From Straminergon stramineum (lineage: Eukaryota; Streptophyta; Bryopsida; Hypnales; Calliergonaceae): a DNA stretch of 64,000 bases. Position numbers and translations under genes: made by a program. Location of the stretch: NCBI GenBank assembly GCA_963920665.1, contig OY987265.1:1865001-1929000 (forward strand), written 5' to 3'. This document shows positions 47,501-60,264 of the stretch, piece by piece (within the stretch, counting starts at the first letter, position 1; each line of letters begins with the position of its first letter). The notes beneath the pieces were generated by a model, which made no database searches, was not told the origin of the DNA, and saw nothing but the letters and a program-made list of their open reading frames with translations.

Positions 47501-50500
47501 GCAGGACATTAGCAACACTGCGCTCTATTTTACTCAATTACTGAGGTGCTTCTTGTTATCTCTTTCCAGGTACTCCGTTTCACGCAATCACATTGTAGTA
47601 TTGAGGAACAACGTGCTTTACTTTACCAAAGCCTAAGGGTGATGCCCTTGAAGTTATTAGAGCGAGTTCTCCCGTGGATGGTTGCTATCCTAAGCGAGGA
47701 TGAAACGAAGGAGATGCTTCGGAATTTGCGTCTAGCAGGTACTGCAACATTTCTCTCTTTCGGCTTACGAGAGTGACTTGGGTCAGGTAAGACCAACTTT
47801 TTATGTTGACATTGTTGGTTATGGTTGTGCAGCTCCTGTCGAAGACATAGCTCTGGTGACCCTTTTTTCTGGCTGGGCATGCAAAGGGCATCCTCAGAAT
47901 CTCTCAAGTACAGGAAGCATCCGCTGTCTCTCTTCAACACAGGTTGATGGATGTCCTGTTATGAGAATGAAACTTAGTGCAGGGATTGAAACCGAAAACA
48001 TGCAAAACGGGTCTGACCTCCGGCCGCAAGATTTGAAGCAAAGTTCAGTAGACGTGGGTACTGTACATGGGCCAGATGACTCTCTAGAAACTCTCGATAC
48101 GAGAGCATCAAAGCGTCCTCGAGGGGGTGAAGTTGAGGACAGAAATAGGGATTATCGATCTGAAGTCCCCAAGAGCGAGAATCGTTGTGGAGGTGCTTCC
48201 GCATGTTGTGCCCCTGGTCTAGGGTGTGGAAGTATCACTACCCGTCCTTCAGGGCCAGCTTTAATGCCGTATACAGCAGGTTCGGCTAGTAGTTCGTTGA
48301 ACTCCGGGATCTTCGGATGGGGCAACGATGCAGGTCCTACTTCTGATCCAGGACCAAAGCCAATTGACCATATTTTTCAATTCCACAAGGCTATTAGGAA
48401 GGACCTCGAGTATTTGGATATCGAGTCTGCAAAACTCGCTGATTGTGATGAGGATTTTCTCAGGCAGTTTCAGGGAAGGTTTCACTTTCTATGGGGTCTA
48501 TATAGAGCGCACAGCAATGCTGAGGATGACATCGTCTTTCCGGCACTTGAAGCAAAGGAAGCTCTGCATAATGTAAGCCATTCATATACTATAGATCACA
48601 AGCAAGAGGAGCAACTATTTAAAGATATTTCGGAGGTGAGTTCTATTCTCTTAGGGTTTCCATATATGCTTAAAACTCTCTGCCTTTTTTCAGCTTGTTT
48701 TTGTCCTGGCGATGAATCAATATATTTTTTTAAATATATTTTTTTCTCTTCAGCTGATATTTTCTTCTTCTTTGTTAAAGGTACTGCTGGAATTATCTAC
48801 ACTGCATGCGCGTATACATACTTATGCCATATCAGTCACTACATCAGACGTGTTAAATGTTGAGGATGAGGTTAGACAAGCACATACAGAGAAAGAACGA
48901 TTCGAAGCTGAAACGATCCAGCGAAGAAATCTGGCTGGCAAGCTGCAAAGAATGTGCAAATCCATCAGAGTTAGTCTTGATCATCACGTTTTGAGGGAGG
49001 AGGAAGAGCTATGGCCTCTTTTTGGTGTTCATTTCAGTGTTGAGGAGCAGGATCGAATTGTAGGACGCATTATTGGAACTACCGGTGCCGAAGTGCTGCA
49101 GGTAACAGAACACCTATCTACATAAGATTTGTACACAAGATTTGTGCACAAATTGCATGTACATCCAGTAAATTTTACATTACTTCAAAATTAGCGTTGA
49201 CCCCTATTGTAGTGAACTTTTGAGTCTCTAATCGACGTGCAATTTGTTTTTATTTGCAGTCAATGCTGCCTTGGGTCACAACGGCACTCTCTGAAGACGA
49301 ACAGAACATTATGATGGATACGTTGAGACAGGCTACTCGAAATACAATGTTTGACAAATGGCTGCGGGCTTGGTGGAAGAATAATCCAGGCTCCTGTAGT
49401 GACTCTTCGAAGGCATCTGAAATGCATCCTGTTCCTCCTGTGGGCACAACTGAATCACTGCAGATGGTTGTTGATTATCTGTCCGAAGGCGTTGATACTA
49501 CAGGAGAGGCAACCATGGATGAAAAAATCCAAACGGTCGAAGCTTGTGATCATAAAAATATCATCGATTCGGGTATTGAGACATCTTTTATGTTTTAGTT
49601 TAATATTTTGGTTGTGGCGGGGGACTGGCACTGGTGGTGATTGTTGACTGGTGTTGTTTTTTCAGTTGGTAAATTCAAAATAATGTAGGAGGTCGACTTG
49701 AGTTACTTAGGCTGGCAATTTTATTGCGACGTTTAACCACTTCCTGACTGTAATCTTTCCTTACAGATGCTCTCGATCCAAGCAATTACTGTGCCGATGA
49801 TGATGATAAACATGTCGTGAATATGGACAAACCAACCTCAGATCACGTGAAAAAAAATGCGATTTTCAAACCAGGGTGGCGTGATATATTCAGGATGAAT
49901 CAAAAAGAATTGGAGGCAGCCGTTCGGAAAGTTTCTAGTGACAGTTCCCTGGACCCACGACGGAAGGCTTATCTCATGCAAAATCTCATGACTAGGTATA
50001 ATTTTTTGTGCTGAAAACTTTGTTAATTAGTATCTTTCTTCTTTATAGTACGCTCATGTAGTGATGCTTGTGGCTTGAAAGTCGCTACTTTGTTAACCAA
50101 TGGTTTATAACTGGATTGCACTGCACAGTCGATGGATTGCAGCACAGCAGAATGCCCTCAGTGAAGTATCAAATCAGGAAGGGGAAGATTCTTCTGATAT
50201 TCCTGGTCGGAGGAGGTCTTATCAGGATGAAGAAAAAATGGTATATGGTTGTGAACATTACAAACGAAATTGCAAACTGAGAGCTGCCTGTTGTGGCAGC
50301 CTTTTTCCTTGCCGTTTTTGTCATGACAAAGTCAGTGATCACTCTATGGATAGGTAAATCTTGACCCATCAATGGTACAGAATTTTATTAGCTGTTCAGT
50401 CTTATCTCTGCTTTTCATTCATTGAGGCTTTCTAGTTTGCGTACAGCCATGACTCTTCTCGTTGAGTTGTAGGAAGAGGACGAATCTTTGAAAAATCTTT

Positions 50501-52007
50501 ACAGACTACGCTATACTGCATACTAAGTTGACGGTTTCTTGCAGGCATGCAACGAAGGAGATGATGTGTATGCAGTGCTTAGAGGTGCAGCCTGTGGCTG
50601 CTGTCTGTAGCACTCCGTCATGCAACGGCTTTTCCATGGGTCGTTATTTTTGTAATATCTGCAAGTTCTTTGACAATGACAACAGGTTCGTGTACTGCAT
50701 ATTGAATATTGTTCTTGATGCTGTCATAATGGTAGTAGAAAATTTGACCTCTAGCCGCCCTCTCTTTCGGTGATCATTTTGCTAGAGGTCATTAAGAGAC
50801 TTCAAAAGAACTTCACGTTCAAAGTCACTGACTATCACTGATGAACCTGCAATGTAGGGATATATACCACTGTCCGTCTTGCAACCTTTGCCGTGTTGGC
50901 AAGGGTTTAGGCATCGATTTCTTTCATTGCATGACGTGCAACTCTTGCATGGCCATGCAACTCAAAGAACATAAATGCATGGAGAAAGGCCTGGAATCAA
51001 ATTGCCCCATCTGCAATGACTTCTTGTTTACCTCCAATACGCCTGTCAAAGAGCTTCCTTGTGGTCATTTCATGCATTCTGCTTGCTTCAAGGTGTGTGT
51101 TAACTCTTTGACTTCGAATGGTTCTAGAGATCAACAGCAGTGCATTTGGTTGCAAGTCAATGTGTAATAATTACCTTCATAACGGGTTGCTATAAGGATT
51201 CATATTTTCGTGTATGTGTTGGTTTCGTATTTATCCATCAGTTAAGAAGCAGTGTGATATGTTACCAACTGTTTCCATCATCCATTGTAAGCAAGACTTC
51301 ATCGTATTGTGCAGGCCTATACGTGCAGTCATTACACGTGTCCTATCTGCAGCAAGTCGCTTGGGGATATGGTGGTAAGTAGATTTTACAGAACTGATCC
51401 ATTCGAAGATCTGAGATCTCTTCTTTGCAATTAATTCTTTATAGAACGCCTCGAGTGACCATGCAATACTGCTCCCTTTTAAAGACGTTCAGTATTTAAA
51501 AAGTTTCCAATTTTACTGAAAGCTTTTAACTTTTTATGAAGCCACTGAGATATTCCATAGCTGTCATTGTACCAACCATCTCATTATACCTGTTGCATCG
51601 TGTAGGTTTATTTTGGTATGCTCGACGCCTTGTTGGCTGCTGAGCAGCTCCCTGATGAGTACAGGAACAGAGATCAGGTAATTATTCTGCCCATGAACCT
51701 AGAATGAGTTTAATATAGTTCCTGACAACCAAAATCTTCGGATAAGTGCATGCATCACTAATATTGACTTTTAAATTTAAGGTAGACAGAATTTTTCGCA
51801 CCAGACATTTTGAAACACCTTGTGTTTTCCAATTACGTACATATCCAAGTACAATATTTCGCAATACTGCAATGTATTATTTGATAATTGTTACTCTATA
51901 CGCAGGAAATCTTGTGCAATGATTGCGAGCAAAAGGCTACTGCGCCTTTTCACTGGCTGTATCACAAATGTGGCAGTTGCGGTTCTTACAACACCCGTGC
52001 CATATAA
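44545..52007 (+). CDS. BTS: BRUTUS-like hemerythrin/RING E3 ubiquitin ligase (iron sensor)
   Basis: Exons 44545-44814, 45210-45431, 45771-45965, 46401-46774, 47003-47240, 47570-47738, 47833-48635, 48781-49101, 49260-49572, 49767-49995, 50129-50353, 50545-50685, 50858-51092, 51315-51374, 51606-51677 and 51906-52007: 1,322 codons plus stop, all phases consistent. Three hemerythrin HHE domains (about residues 27-175, 305-445 and 660-820; [28 protein letters not shown]) are followed by a CHY zinc finger ([15 protein letters not shown], about 1081), a CTCHY finger ([12 protein letters not shown]), a RING-H2 (CPICNDFLF to [10 protein letters not shown] to TCPICSKS, about 1216-1262) and a C-terminal zinc ribbon ([19 protein letters not shown]). 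This is the order of Arabidopsis BTS (about 1,250 residues), a nuclear, iron-binding ligase that targets bHLH regulators of iron uptake. The second HHE domain lacks some expected His residues. The gene lies directly behind duplicated segment B. Confidence 0.95.
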
Positions 52008-54480
52008 TGTACCCTCTTGATCCACATTTCATACTATTGGTTCATAATGTGACGAAAAAGTTCCATTTTAGTATGTTTAGCGACATGAATTATTTTCCTT
52101 TCTCGTGCAAGACCTCTTGAATTTTCCATGAATAGGATGTTCAATTGCAAGAGCCTGGCAGGTGAGATTGTCATAAATGAACTAACTGCTTTTATCGTAG
52201 ACCAGTCCAGAAATCAGTGAATGGACTCTCGTATTCGACTGTCGGTTCCCAAGATGTTGCGTCTCACATCAGTAATCCTGTTGAGAGTTTGCAGGTCCAA
52301 GACAATGCATTGCCTGTGTCAAACAAAGTTTTCTCCAATGAAGCACACTACAAGGTTGGATCTTGCAGGTATATCTGTTCTTTGTGCTCGGATACTTCTC
52401 GCAAGATATGTTAGGGACAAGGTGATATCTATACATAAATTTTTCATCTAGAGTGAACTTGGTTATGTCCTGACTGTATCCTGATATTTTTCAGGTTTCT
52501 TTTTGTTGTTCAAATGAAGTGAAGAGTCAATTCCTCTTCTGTGCCTAATCCGTTCATGAAAGGTCTCTGCTCTTTTAAGTAGTACATCGCAGTCTGCTAA
52601 TGTATGCGAAAATAGGTCAGGGCTATATCTGTATCCTGGCAATTGTACATTTGTAGGACATTCCTAAATCCGATTGTTTGTATTGTGCACTTTATTTGGT
52701 TATGGAAAAAGCAATTTTAAATTGTTTGCTTAGTATATTTATTCCAGGTGTCCATGTACTTCACACCCGTATAAACCCCTCCCACGACCTCATTAGGGGA
52801 CCGTTCATTTCTAATGTCAACCTCACAATGGAAGAAAGGTGTAAATTCAAGCAACAAAAACCTGAACTTCATGAAAGTCTGCCCTCCATCTGAATCCCCT
52901 TGTCGCTTCTTAATCTGTTTATGTTCTTTTCCAAATTGTAATGTTTTCAGAAAAGACAATTCGATTGTGAAGGCCATATTTAGGTCTTATCCTTGCAACT
53001 ATGAGCCTCAAAAGAAGGTATCAACAGTGTCCTTGCATTACAGAAGTTGCATAATTGTTTATTGGACAAAGAAGGGATCACAAGTTTTTTGTATTAGACA
53101 AGGTGCATAACTGATTCTGGCACGAAGAAGGGATCAATTGTTTCCTTGTAGTCCGAAAGGTGCATAATTGTTTATTACCCTTAATGGAAGCTTAGAGTTC
53201 CAAAGGGGCAATCTGAATCTCAACTTAAGAAAAAGAGAAGTGATTCTGACTAAATCAAGCATGTATTGAATCTATTACTATGTATCAGAATGATGGAGAA
53301 TCCACATACCCTTCTTCATGCACCTTGCTTATCACATCAAGCCTCCACTTGTCTAGCTTCTCACAAAGCATTGTTGGATGTGGAATATTTTACACCATCT
53401 ACTAAAGAAACAAGGCAATAACAACACATGCTATAGTGTTAGTCTACGCTCATGAATGTTATGCAAATAATTCACTATATTTGATTATCAAATAATCGCT
53501 ATCAAATAATTATAAGCAAATTATTTGATAATGAATTTAGGGGCACTTAGAAGCTTGGATTTAGCAAGTGAGGTAGAATGAATTAAAATAAAATTGTGCT
53601 TTAATGTTGAATTGTGTAGAAAATTCAAAATTTTAATTAAGGGTTATTTTGTTTTGTAGAAAAATAAAATTGAAAAAAATATATGAATTATATAATAAAT
53701 ATGCATTATAAATATGAAAAGTATTGTATTATTTGTGAATTTTCAAAGTGAAGATTTGAAAAAACCTTAAAGGACCTTATTGATGCATGTGTAAAGTACC
53801 TTTAGAAAGACAATAAAAAGAATTCACGAAGGGCTTTATTATTTTACAACCACATAGTGACATAGAAAATGGGAGACATTCTTCAAGGACAATTTAATCC
53901 CTCAACACTCCAACATCGAAAATCTGGACAAAGAACAAAGAAGTTCTAGGGGCTTTTTGACCAATAACAGTTCAATATCCAAACTATTATAATGTCTGAT
54001 TTTCTTAAAACACGTTTTATAGGATGACTTTGAGGTAAATAATACATATTTAAAAAGGCATAAGCATAAAATTTGCAAAAATTCAAGAAAGTATTTAGGT
54101 GATAAGGGATTAATCAAACCCAAATGTCATGGACTAAAACTATTTGACAAGTGACTTTTAAAGGAATAGAAGAAACAAAGAGTGCACCTATTCATTTAGG
54201 ACTTTGATAAATTTCAATTTAGTACCATGAACATAAGGTCACATTTATTTAGAGTTAATTGTGTAATGCTACAAAAAAACAATTATTGGCTATTAAATGA
54301 CTATGTAAGGGCTTGCATGACAAAAAAACAATAATTTTCATGCAATTTTGAATTAACTCCTACAACACTAAACTATGTTTTTAACAACATAGTGATTTTG
54401 GGCAACTCACTACAAATGGAATTTTTCTTTTTTTCCTTTGAAATTTTCACACAACATGTGTCCAAGGAATAGCTTTAAGG
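52008..54480. other. BRUTUS-like 3' flank and AT-rich spacer
   Basis: The first 900 bases or so are of mixed composition and probably hold the 3' untranslated region and polyadenylation signals. Around 53,010-53,180 a block containing GTGTCCTTGCATTACAGAAG / TTGTTTCCTTGTAGTCCGAAAG and GCATAATTGTTTATT recurs, a small local duplication. Beyond 53,400 the DNA is AT-rich without gene-like frames. Confidence 0.5.
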
Positions 54481-55640
54481 TCCAACAATTTTCATAACTT
54501 TTGACTACATGGTTAAAACATTTATTGTATAATATGTCATTTTCATTGCTCAGTGGGCAACTAGGGCAATTCAAAAAATTTATTAAAAAATCTCTTTTTT
54601 TAAGAAATAAAAAAATAAAATTATTTTTTAGATTAAAAATATAGATATAAAGCTTTGCATAATTCCATTGTTATTAATGATATGAAATTTATGAAGAATT
54701 TAGTTTGCGGGTAGTTATAGATTCTCTACTCTAAAATAAACTTTGAAGTCCTTTATTTAACCCCTAAACGCATCGACATCCATTTTCTGGACAATGAATA
54801 GTTTGAAACACCAATTTCATCCTCCCAACTACTTGGATGAAAGTTATTTTAATTTGTGAAGATACATTATCAAGTTTTTGTCCTATCTAAGGGTTGGATT
54901 TGGTGTTACTAGAGTACATATTTTTCTACAATAACAAATGTGCAAGTATGTCAAGTGGTCAAACTGCATTGACTCTAGTTCTAAACTGGATTAGCTAAAA
55001 TGAGTTCACACATAGAAAGAACACAAAAATTTCAAAAAATCATTGTGTGAAGAGAACCTCATTTCAAATCCATTCCAACAAATTTTACTCAAAAAATGAT
55101 AATATTTTGCTAGTAATTGAAATTTGAAGAAATTTTGGAATTTCTCTTTCAAAATTTATAAAAAAATATCGGTGATAAAATTGGTGAATCTAATCATACA
55201 GATGGAATCTAAAAATCATAATCTACAACTTTTATTTGCATTCCCATTCCAAAATATGCTTCCAAATAGCACTTTATAATGATTTTTCTCAAATCGTCAA
55301 TTATGGAGATAAATCTGGACGTTTAGGGGTTAACTCAATTTTCAACTTTTATAAAATTAAATTAAATCATAGGATTTATATTTTTTATTATAACATTGCA
55401 ACGGTTGGGATTGGCATTTTTCAATTCCATAACTAAATTCTTAACAATTTAGTATTTTGAATCATTTTCTACTTCTTTCTACCTACTATTTTTTTCCAAT
55501 ATGTTGTACAATTTCAAATGATCTGAATTTTTTTCAATCTTGTAGCCAACTTGCCTTGAAGGATGAATGCAAAGAAGTATGATCATTTTGGACATTTTTT
55601 TATATAATTGTGACCTCGTGAAGTGTGGCCACTTGTTTTT
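54480..55640 (-). repeat. Interspersed repeat split by a TTAA element
   Basis: The outer parts (54,480-54,756 and 55,334-55,640) match 28,560-29,110 in inverted orientation. The inner part is the 569-bp element at 54,761-55,329. Deleting the element and one TTAA restores an alignment of equal length across the junction. Confidence 0.75.
54761..55329. mobile_element. Non-autonomous 569-bp DNA element flanked by TTAA, second copy
   Basis: The left end is CCCCTAAACGCATCGATG-like (54,761 onward, CCCCTAAACGCATCGAC), and the right end read inward is CCCCTAAACGTCCAGAT. TTAA lies at both sides (54,757-54,760 and 55,330-55,333). The body is similar throughout to the reverse complement of 19,833-20,412 (for example ATTATAAAGTGCTATTTGG and GGTTCTCTTCAC). 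Confidence 0.8.
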
Positions 55641-58064
55641 TTGCAGGGCCAAAAAAAGGATTTTTGTCAATTCAAACACTAATATCTTGTAATCTACAAA
55701 GTGGAAATTTTAAATAAAAATTTCACATCTTTTCAAACCAGTGTACCATAAGAACCTACAATTACATGTGTCCAACAATGTTTTTTCTAAAATTTGGTAC
55801 TCAAACTAGGAATGGTAGATTTTGAGCATTTTTAGTAAGAACATCGTCAAAAATCTTTAAGGGTTAAGACAAGTACTTGAATATATATTTTGATAACGGT
55901 GTTGAATATTGCTTCATTGTGGTATTTTGACTTGTGTACATAAGAAAATGTTTGATCCATGGATCACTATATACTATATTTTGACATCTTCTAGGTCCTT
56001 GCTTTTGATGAAAATTTGAGTCTAATACAAAGGGATTGCAAGGTTGGATTTTGAATCCTCTTCAAAGATAAACAACGATATGACAAGGAATATTTTGGAA
56101 CATTTTGGGTATTTTCAGAAACCCATCCTTGAAGTTGAATTTTGAGAATACCCATGACCTTCCAATTGTTCTAAAATTTTCTTTGCCACATGGTTGGCTA
56201 TCCATAAAAAACATCAAAATTAGATTTTGGACTCTCATTTAAAACACAACTTTGATCCTTACTAATGAAATGGAGTTTATCAAGTCCAATTCCTACTCTT
56301 ATTTGAAAATTTGCAAAAATTTGAAAAGCTAATATATTATTGCAATTTGAAGTTTGGGCCTATTGTCCTTATGCTTTGATTCTCTAATTTTAAAATAAGA
56401 TAATTTTTTTTGGCCCATGGTGTTCTAAACTATTATATTTACTTGAAGAGAAATTTCAGATTGTATGAGTGTAATTTGTATATGATATGGATTTTTCTTC
56501 ACTTTTTCTTCAAGAAAATCATAGTAATTTCAAATTTTCACAAAAAATCTGGAATTTTTTTATATCTTGTAGATTATAGAAGTCATGTAATAAGATCTCT
56601 AACAAGTACAAAATAATAGATTCAATCACATATAGTTGCAAAATGGGAGTATATAGAGAAAAAGTTTGAAGTTTGAAAAAAGTGACCCTTAGCCCTATAC
56701 TTGATAATGTGCTATTGACCTTAGATTAAAATGACACCAAATGAGCATGGGCTATTATAAGTAAGTTTTTAGATTTTGAATAACATAGGATTGTAGAGAG
56801 GGCCAAATGGGAACACTAAAAGCAACTACATAGTTGGATGGAATAAGACAAGGGCAAAATAAAGGGAGGACAAAAAAAATAGCTTTGGTGGAGCAAGAAG
56901 TTGCAATCTACCTACTTGAGGTGGTTGGCCCCCACTATGACCCTTCAAAACCACCTTGAATGTGCAATATGGTGAAAGGTTGTTTCACCTACCCTACCAT
57001 TACATCACAACTTTTGGAGCACTCTTTTGCTCCTATTGTGTTCATGTGTTCCTTGTGCCTCTAAGACACACAATTAATGAAGCTCTTGACCCAAATCCCT
57101 CTCAAACCAAGGTGTGTTGAATTCTTCAACAACCATGGCAAGTTCATGTCCAAAGACCAAAGTTTGGCTAGCTGGGCCCTCTTTTTTCATCAACAATTGA
57201 AGGCTAGTCCTTTTTTTAAAATTTTCAAAGAAAGTGCCAAGATGGCAATTTAGGAAAAATTTGATGAAGTATTGAATTTGTACATTCCTCCATCTTTTGA
57301 ATCAAAAAACACTTTTCAATCATATCCATGCACTTTTACATCCAAATTTGGCAACTTCATCCATATTTTAAATAGAAATGAAAAAAATTGACAAGAAAAC
57401 ATTATTTTTCCTTGGCGAAATTTTTTCATTTATTTTGAAATGGTGCTGTCTGGTCCCATGGTGCCAGAAAAAAAAAAGGGTTGGACTGAACGATGGGGTA
57501 ACAAAAGACAGCCCGGCGCCAGCCATATGCATTCCGGGTTGTTATTCAGTCCAGCAGTGCAGATGCTCTCCCTCCGACAGTACGTGACGGCGTGCGTGGC
57601 GCTAACTTCCTGCCCCTTGAAAAGCTTCTGTCCTCCACCTGAAGATTGGGTTCCGAGTGACATGGCACGGATGGCAGCCAGGTGCGCGCGCCAATGAAGT
57701 TCCGATTGAGGGAACTTTTCCGAATGATGAATGTCCAGTCCAGTAGAAACGACGAACTTAAGCTAGTGTGGCCGTGGCAAAGCTGCGTGGGGGGCCAAGC
57801 ACGGCAGCTTGGCGTCGGAGAAGGTGTATCCTTTCACTGACCGCACCGCATGAACCAAACTCAACTTCACGGAGAGCGGCCGCTAGATTGTGAACTTTTC
57901 TAGAACTGGACTATCGAAGCTCACCACCCCTGCTTGCTGCCCATTGAGTTCACCTCAGACTACTCGCTCGGAATCATTGATTTCTCTCACTCCTGGAACC
58001 CACCGAGCTTAGGCCGCTCGCTCGGCATCTCAACGTGATTCCGTGACTCCGTGAGTGCGTTCCC
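55641..58064. other. AT-rich spacer changing to the promoter region of the next gene
   Basis: AT-rich and without gene-like frames to about 57,440. Composition then becomes balanced (57,440-58,064), probably the promoter and 5' leader of the plastid membrane protein gene. Short frames in that part have no recognisable motif. Confidence 0.5.
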
Positions 58065-60264
58065 ATGGCCTCGCTGACGCTCGGAAGGGCGCTCACCGCT
58101 GCAGCAGCTGCGGCCCCGTCTCTGCCCGCCCTGGCCACACCCCTGCTGCGCCCCTGTCCCGCCCCGCGAGCTTCCCTCGCTCGTCGTCCCGTCCCCGCCT
58201 CGCTTCGTCTGTCGCCGTCCGTCTCCTCTTGGCGCCCTCGTCGCCGCGGCTTCCCCGCTCGGGCTCAGCTCAACGATCAGACCCCGGCCTCATCTTCGGC
58301 CGCGACTCCGCAATTCCAAGGCATCTACGGGCCCTGGTCGGTGGACTCGGCCGACGTTCTCGAGGTTCGTCCCTTCGCCCTCCAAGTGCCAATTTCCACG
58401 CTAAATAGCACTTCCATTTGCTTCGACTCTTCCTATCCCCAGCCGTGCCCATGTTCTGTGGCGTGATTGCAGGTCGTGCTGTACCGCGCAGGTTTGGTGA
58501 CCGCGGCCACAGCATTCATTGCAGGTATCTGACATTCCTCCGCCCGCTTCTCAACCGATTGATTGCATCCGCTTCTGGAAGAAAACGGAAGGAATGGCTT
58601 TGGGCTGCCAACCCTTTTTGAATTCTGCAGTTGGGTAGTGGCCCTGCCTTGTCCGCGAGCACCTTATACTAGTTTGTGGACGAGAATAATGCATCCGATG
58701 GTAGGATTGGTAACTTTTTACCGACCGACAGGTCTCAGGCCTGTTCGGCGGGTTTAAGTAGTTGGTACGGATGTTTTTACGACTCAAGTTTCTGATTTTT
58801 GGACAAACAGATGAAGTATTCTTCGCTGATTCTGGTGACGCACTAGTTTTCCCCCTTCGAATCATAATTTTCACAATATGATCGATATCATTAGTCATTT
58901 TATCAAACATAAACCCTTGGTCCTTCAAGGGTTAATGGAAAGGGACAATGGACACAAACACGAATGTCCTTTGGCATTAGCCTTGACGACAGCGACGAAC
59001 ACTGGCCATGTGTAGCCTGCTTGCGGCTCCAGTCACAAGGGTATCATATCTTTGCGGCATGCATGCATGTCTATGGGCCCCTGATAAACCACGATTTGGA
59101 TTTGCAGCGGCGTCGACGGCGCTGCTTCCCGACGGCAACGTGGTGAAGAGCGCGATTCAAAGCGTGTACGATCCATTGTACGTGGTGGGGGCGGGAGGGC
59201 TGGGAGTATCTCTGTTGCTGATTCACATTTACGTGACGCCCCTCAAGCGAGCGCTGCAAGTGTTCTGGGCCGTGGGCGTGCTGGGCTCGCTGGGAGTGGC
59301 CATCAACTTCGCTGCTCCCGAGCAACAAGGCTTGGTGAACTTTGTTATCTCTCATCCTGCCGCCATCTGGGCTGTTGGCCCCCTGTTTGCCTCCTTGACT
59401 GGCCTTGTTTTCAAAGAAGGCGAGTATTATTCCTCCACCCTTTCTTTCTTCCTTTCCTGATTTTTCATTTGATTCTTTGCTGCCGACCATCTTCGTGCTT
59501 GCCCTGCACCCTATGCCCCTGTCGTGCACTCTTTTCTAGGGTCTTATATATGCCATGCAAACCGCAGGGCTTTGTTATGGCAAGCCAGAAGCTGCTGCTC
59601 TTTTCTTCGTCATTCCGGCGTTGCTACTCGGTCGCCTTGTAAGATCCCTGCACGCCTTTCACTTACCTTTTTCCGCGCCTCTATATTCTTAGACTAAAAT
59701 CCTACCATAACGGAAGAAGCAATTGGGGGTCGATTGACTCAACGCCATGTTATGTTCGGTCTCTGCAACCGTATTGTTGCTATTGGTGCTGACGATGGCC
59801 TAGTGCAACTCTGTGTTGCTTTGATTCTGACGAGAGGGGTGCTTACCAATCCATTTGGGTTGGAGACTTGTGATTAAGTATTTGCACCGTTTCTCCCGTC
59901 GCATATCGGTTCCGGCTTTGAAGGGAATGGGGTGGTGGTGGTGATAATCGTCAGAGGCAATGCTGTAGGATTACATGGGTCTTTGTGCTTCTGTGCCGAC
60001 TACAAGGATGCTGGATAACAAGTACTGATGGAATGCACACTGCAGTCAGGACAGATGGATGAGACGGTACAGTTGGGCCTGTTAGCTGCATGGATGGCTC
60101 TCTTCGCGCTCTTCGCATCGCGCAAGTTCACTCAATCTATCAAGGATGATATTGGAGACAAGTCTGTTTTCATGTTTAACGCTTTACCGGAGGATGCGCA
60201 GCAAGCGTTGCTGGGGCGGTTAAAAGAACAACAACAGACTGTACCAGAGGACACAAGTAACTGA
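58065..60264 (+). CDS. Plastid-targeted integral membrane protein, probably DUF2301 family
   Basis: Exons 58065-58364, 58473-58524, 59108-59419, 59568-59638 and 60046-60264 give 317 codons plus stop. Residues 1-70 are rich in Ala, Ser, Arg and Pro (MASLTLGRALTAAAAAAPSL), a typical chloroplast transit peptide, followed by QGIYGPWSVDSADVLEVVLYRAG. Several hydrophobic segments follow (GLVTAATAFIAA, YVVGAGGLGVSLLLIHIYV, VFWAVGVLGSLGVAI, IWAVGPLFASLTGLVF, AAALFFVIPALLLG, LGLLAAWMALFALFA), then the conserved tail RKFTQSIKDDIGDKSVF and a Gln-rich end. Related proteins of unknown function occur in cyanobacteria and plants, which fits a thylakoid or envelope location. The third intron needs a GC donor (AAG before GCGAGT) to keep the frame. 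Function is unknown; the family name is from memory and only moderately sure. Confidence 0.8.

Noticed and set aside
57430..57700. Frames of 69-85 codons upstream of the plastid membrane protein gene
   Set aside because: They overlap each other in different frames, have no known motif, and fit promoter DNA of balanced composition.
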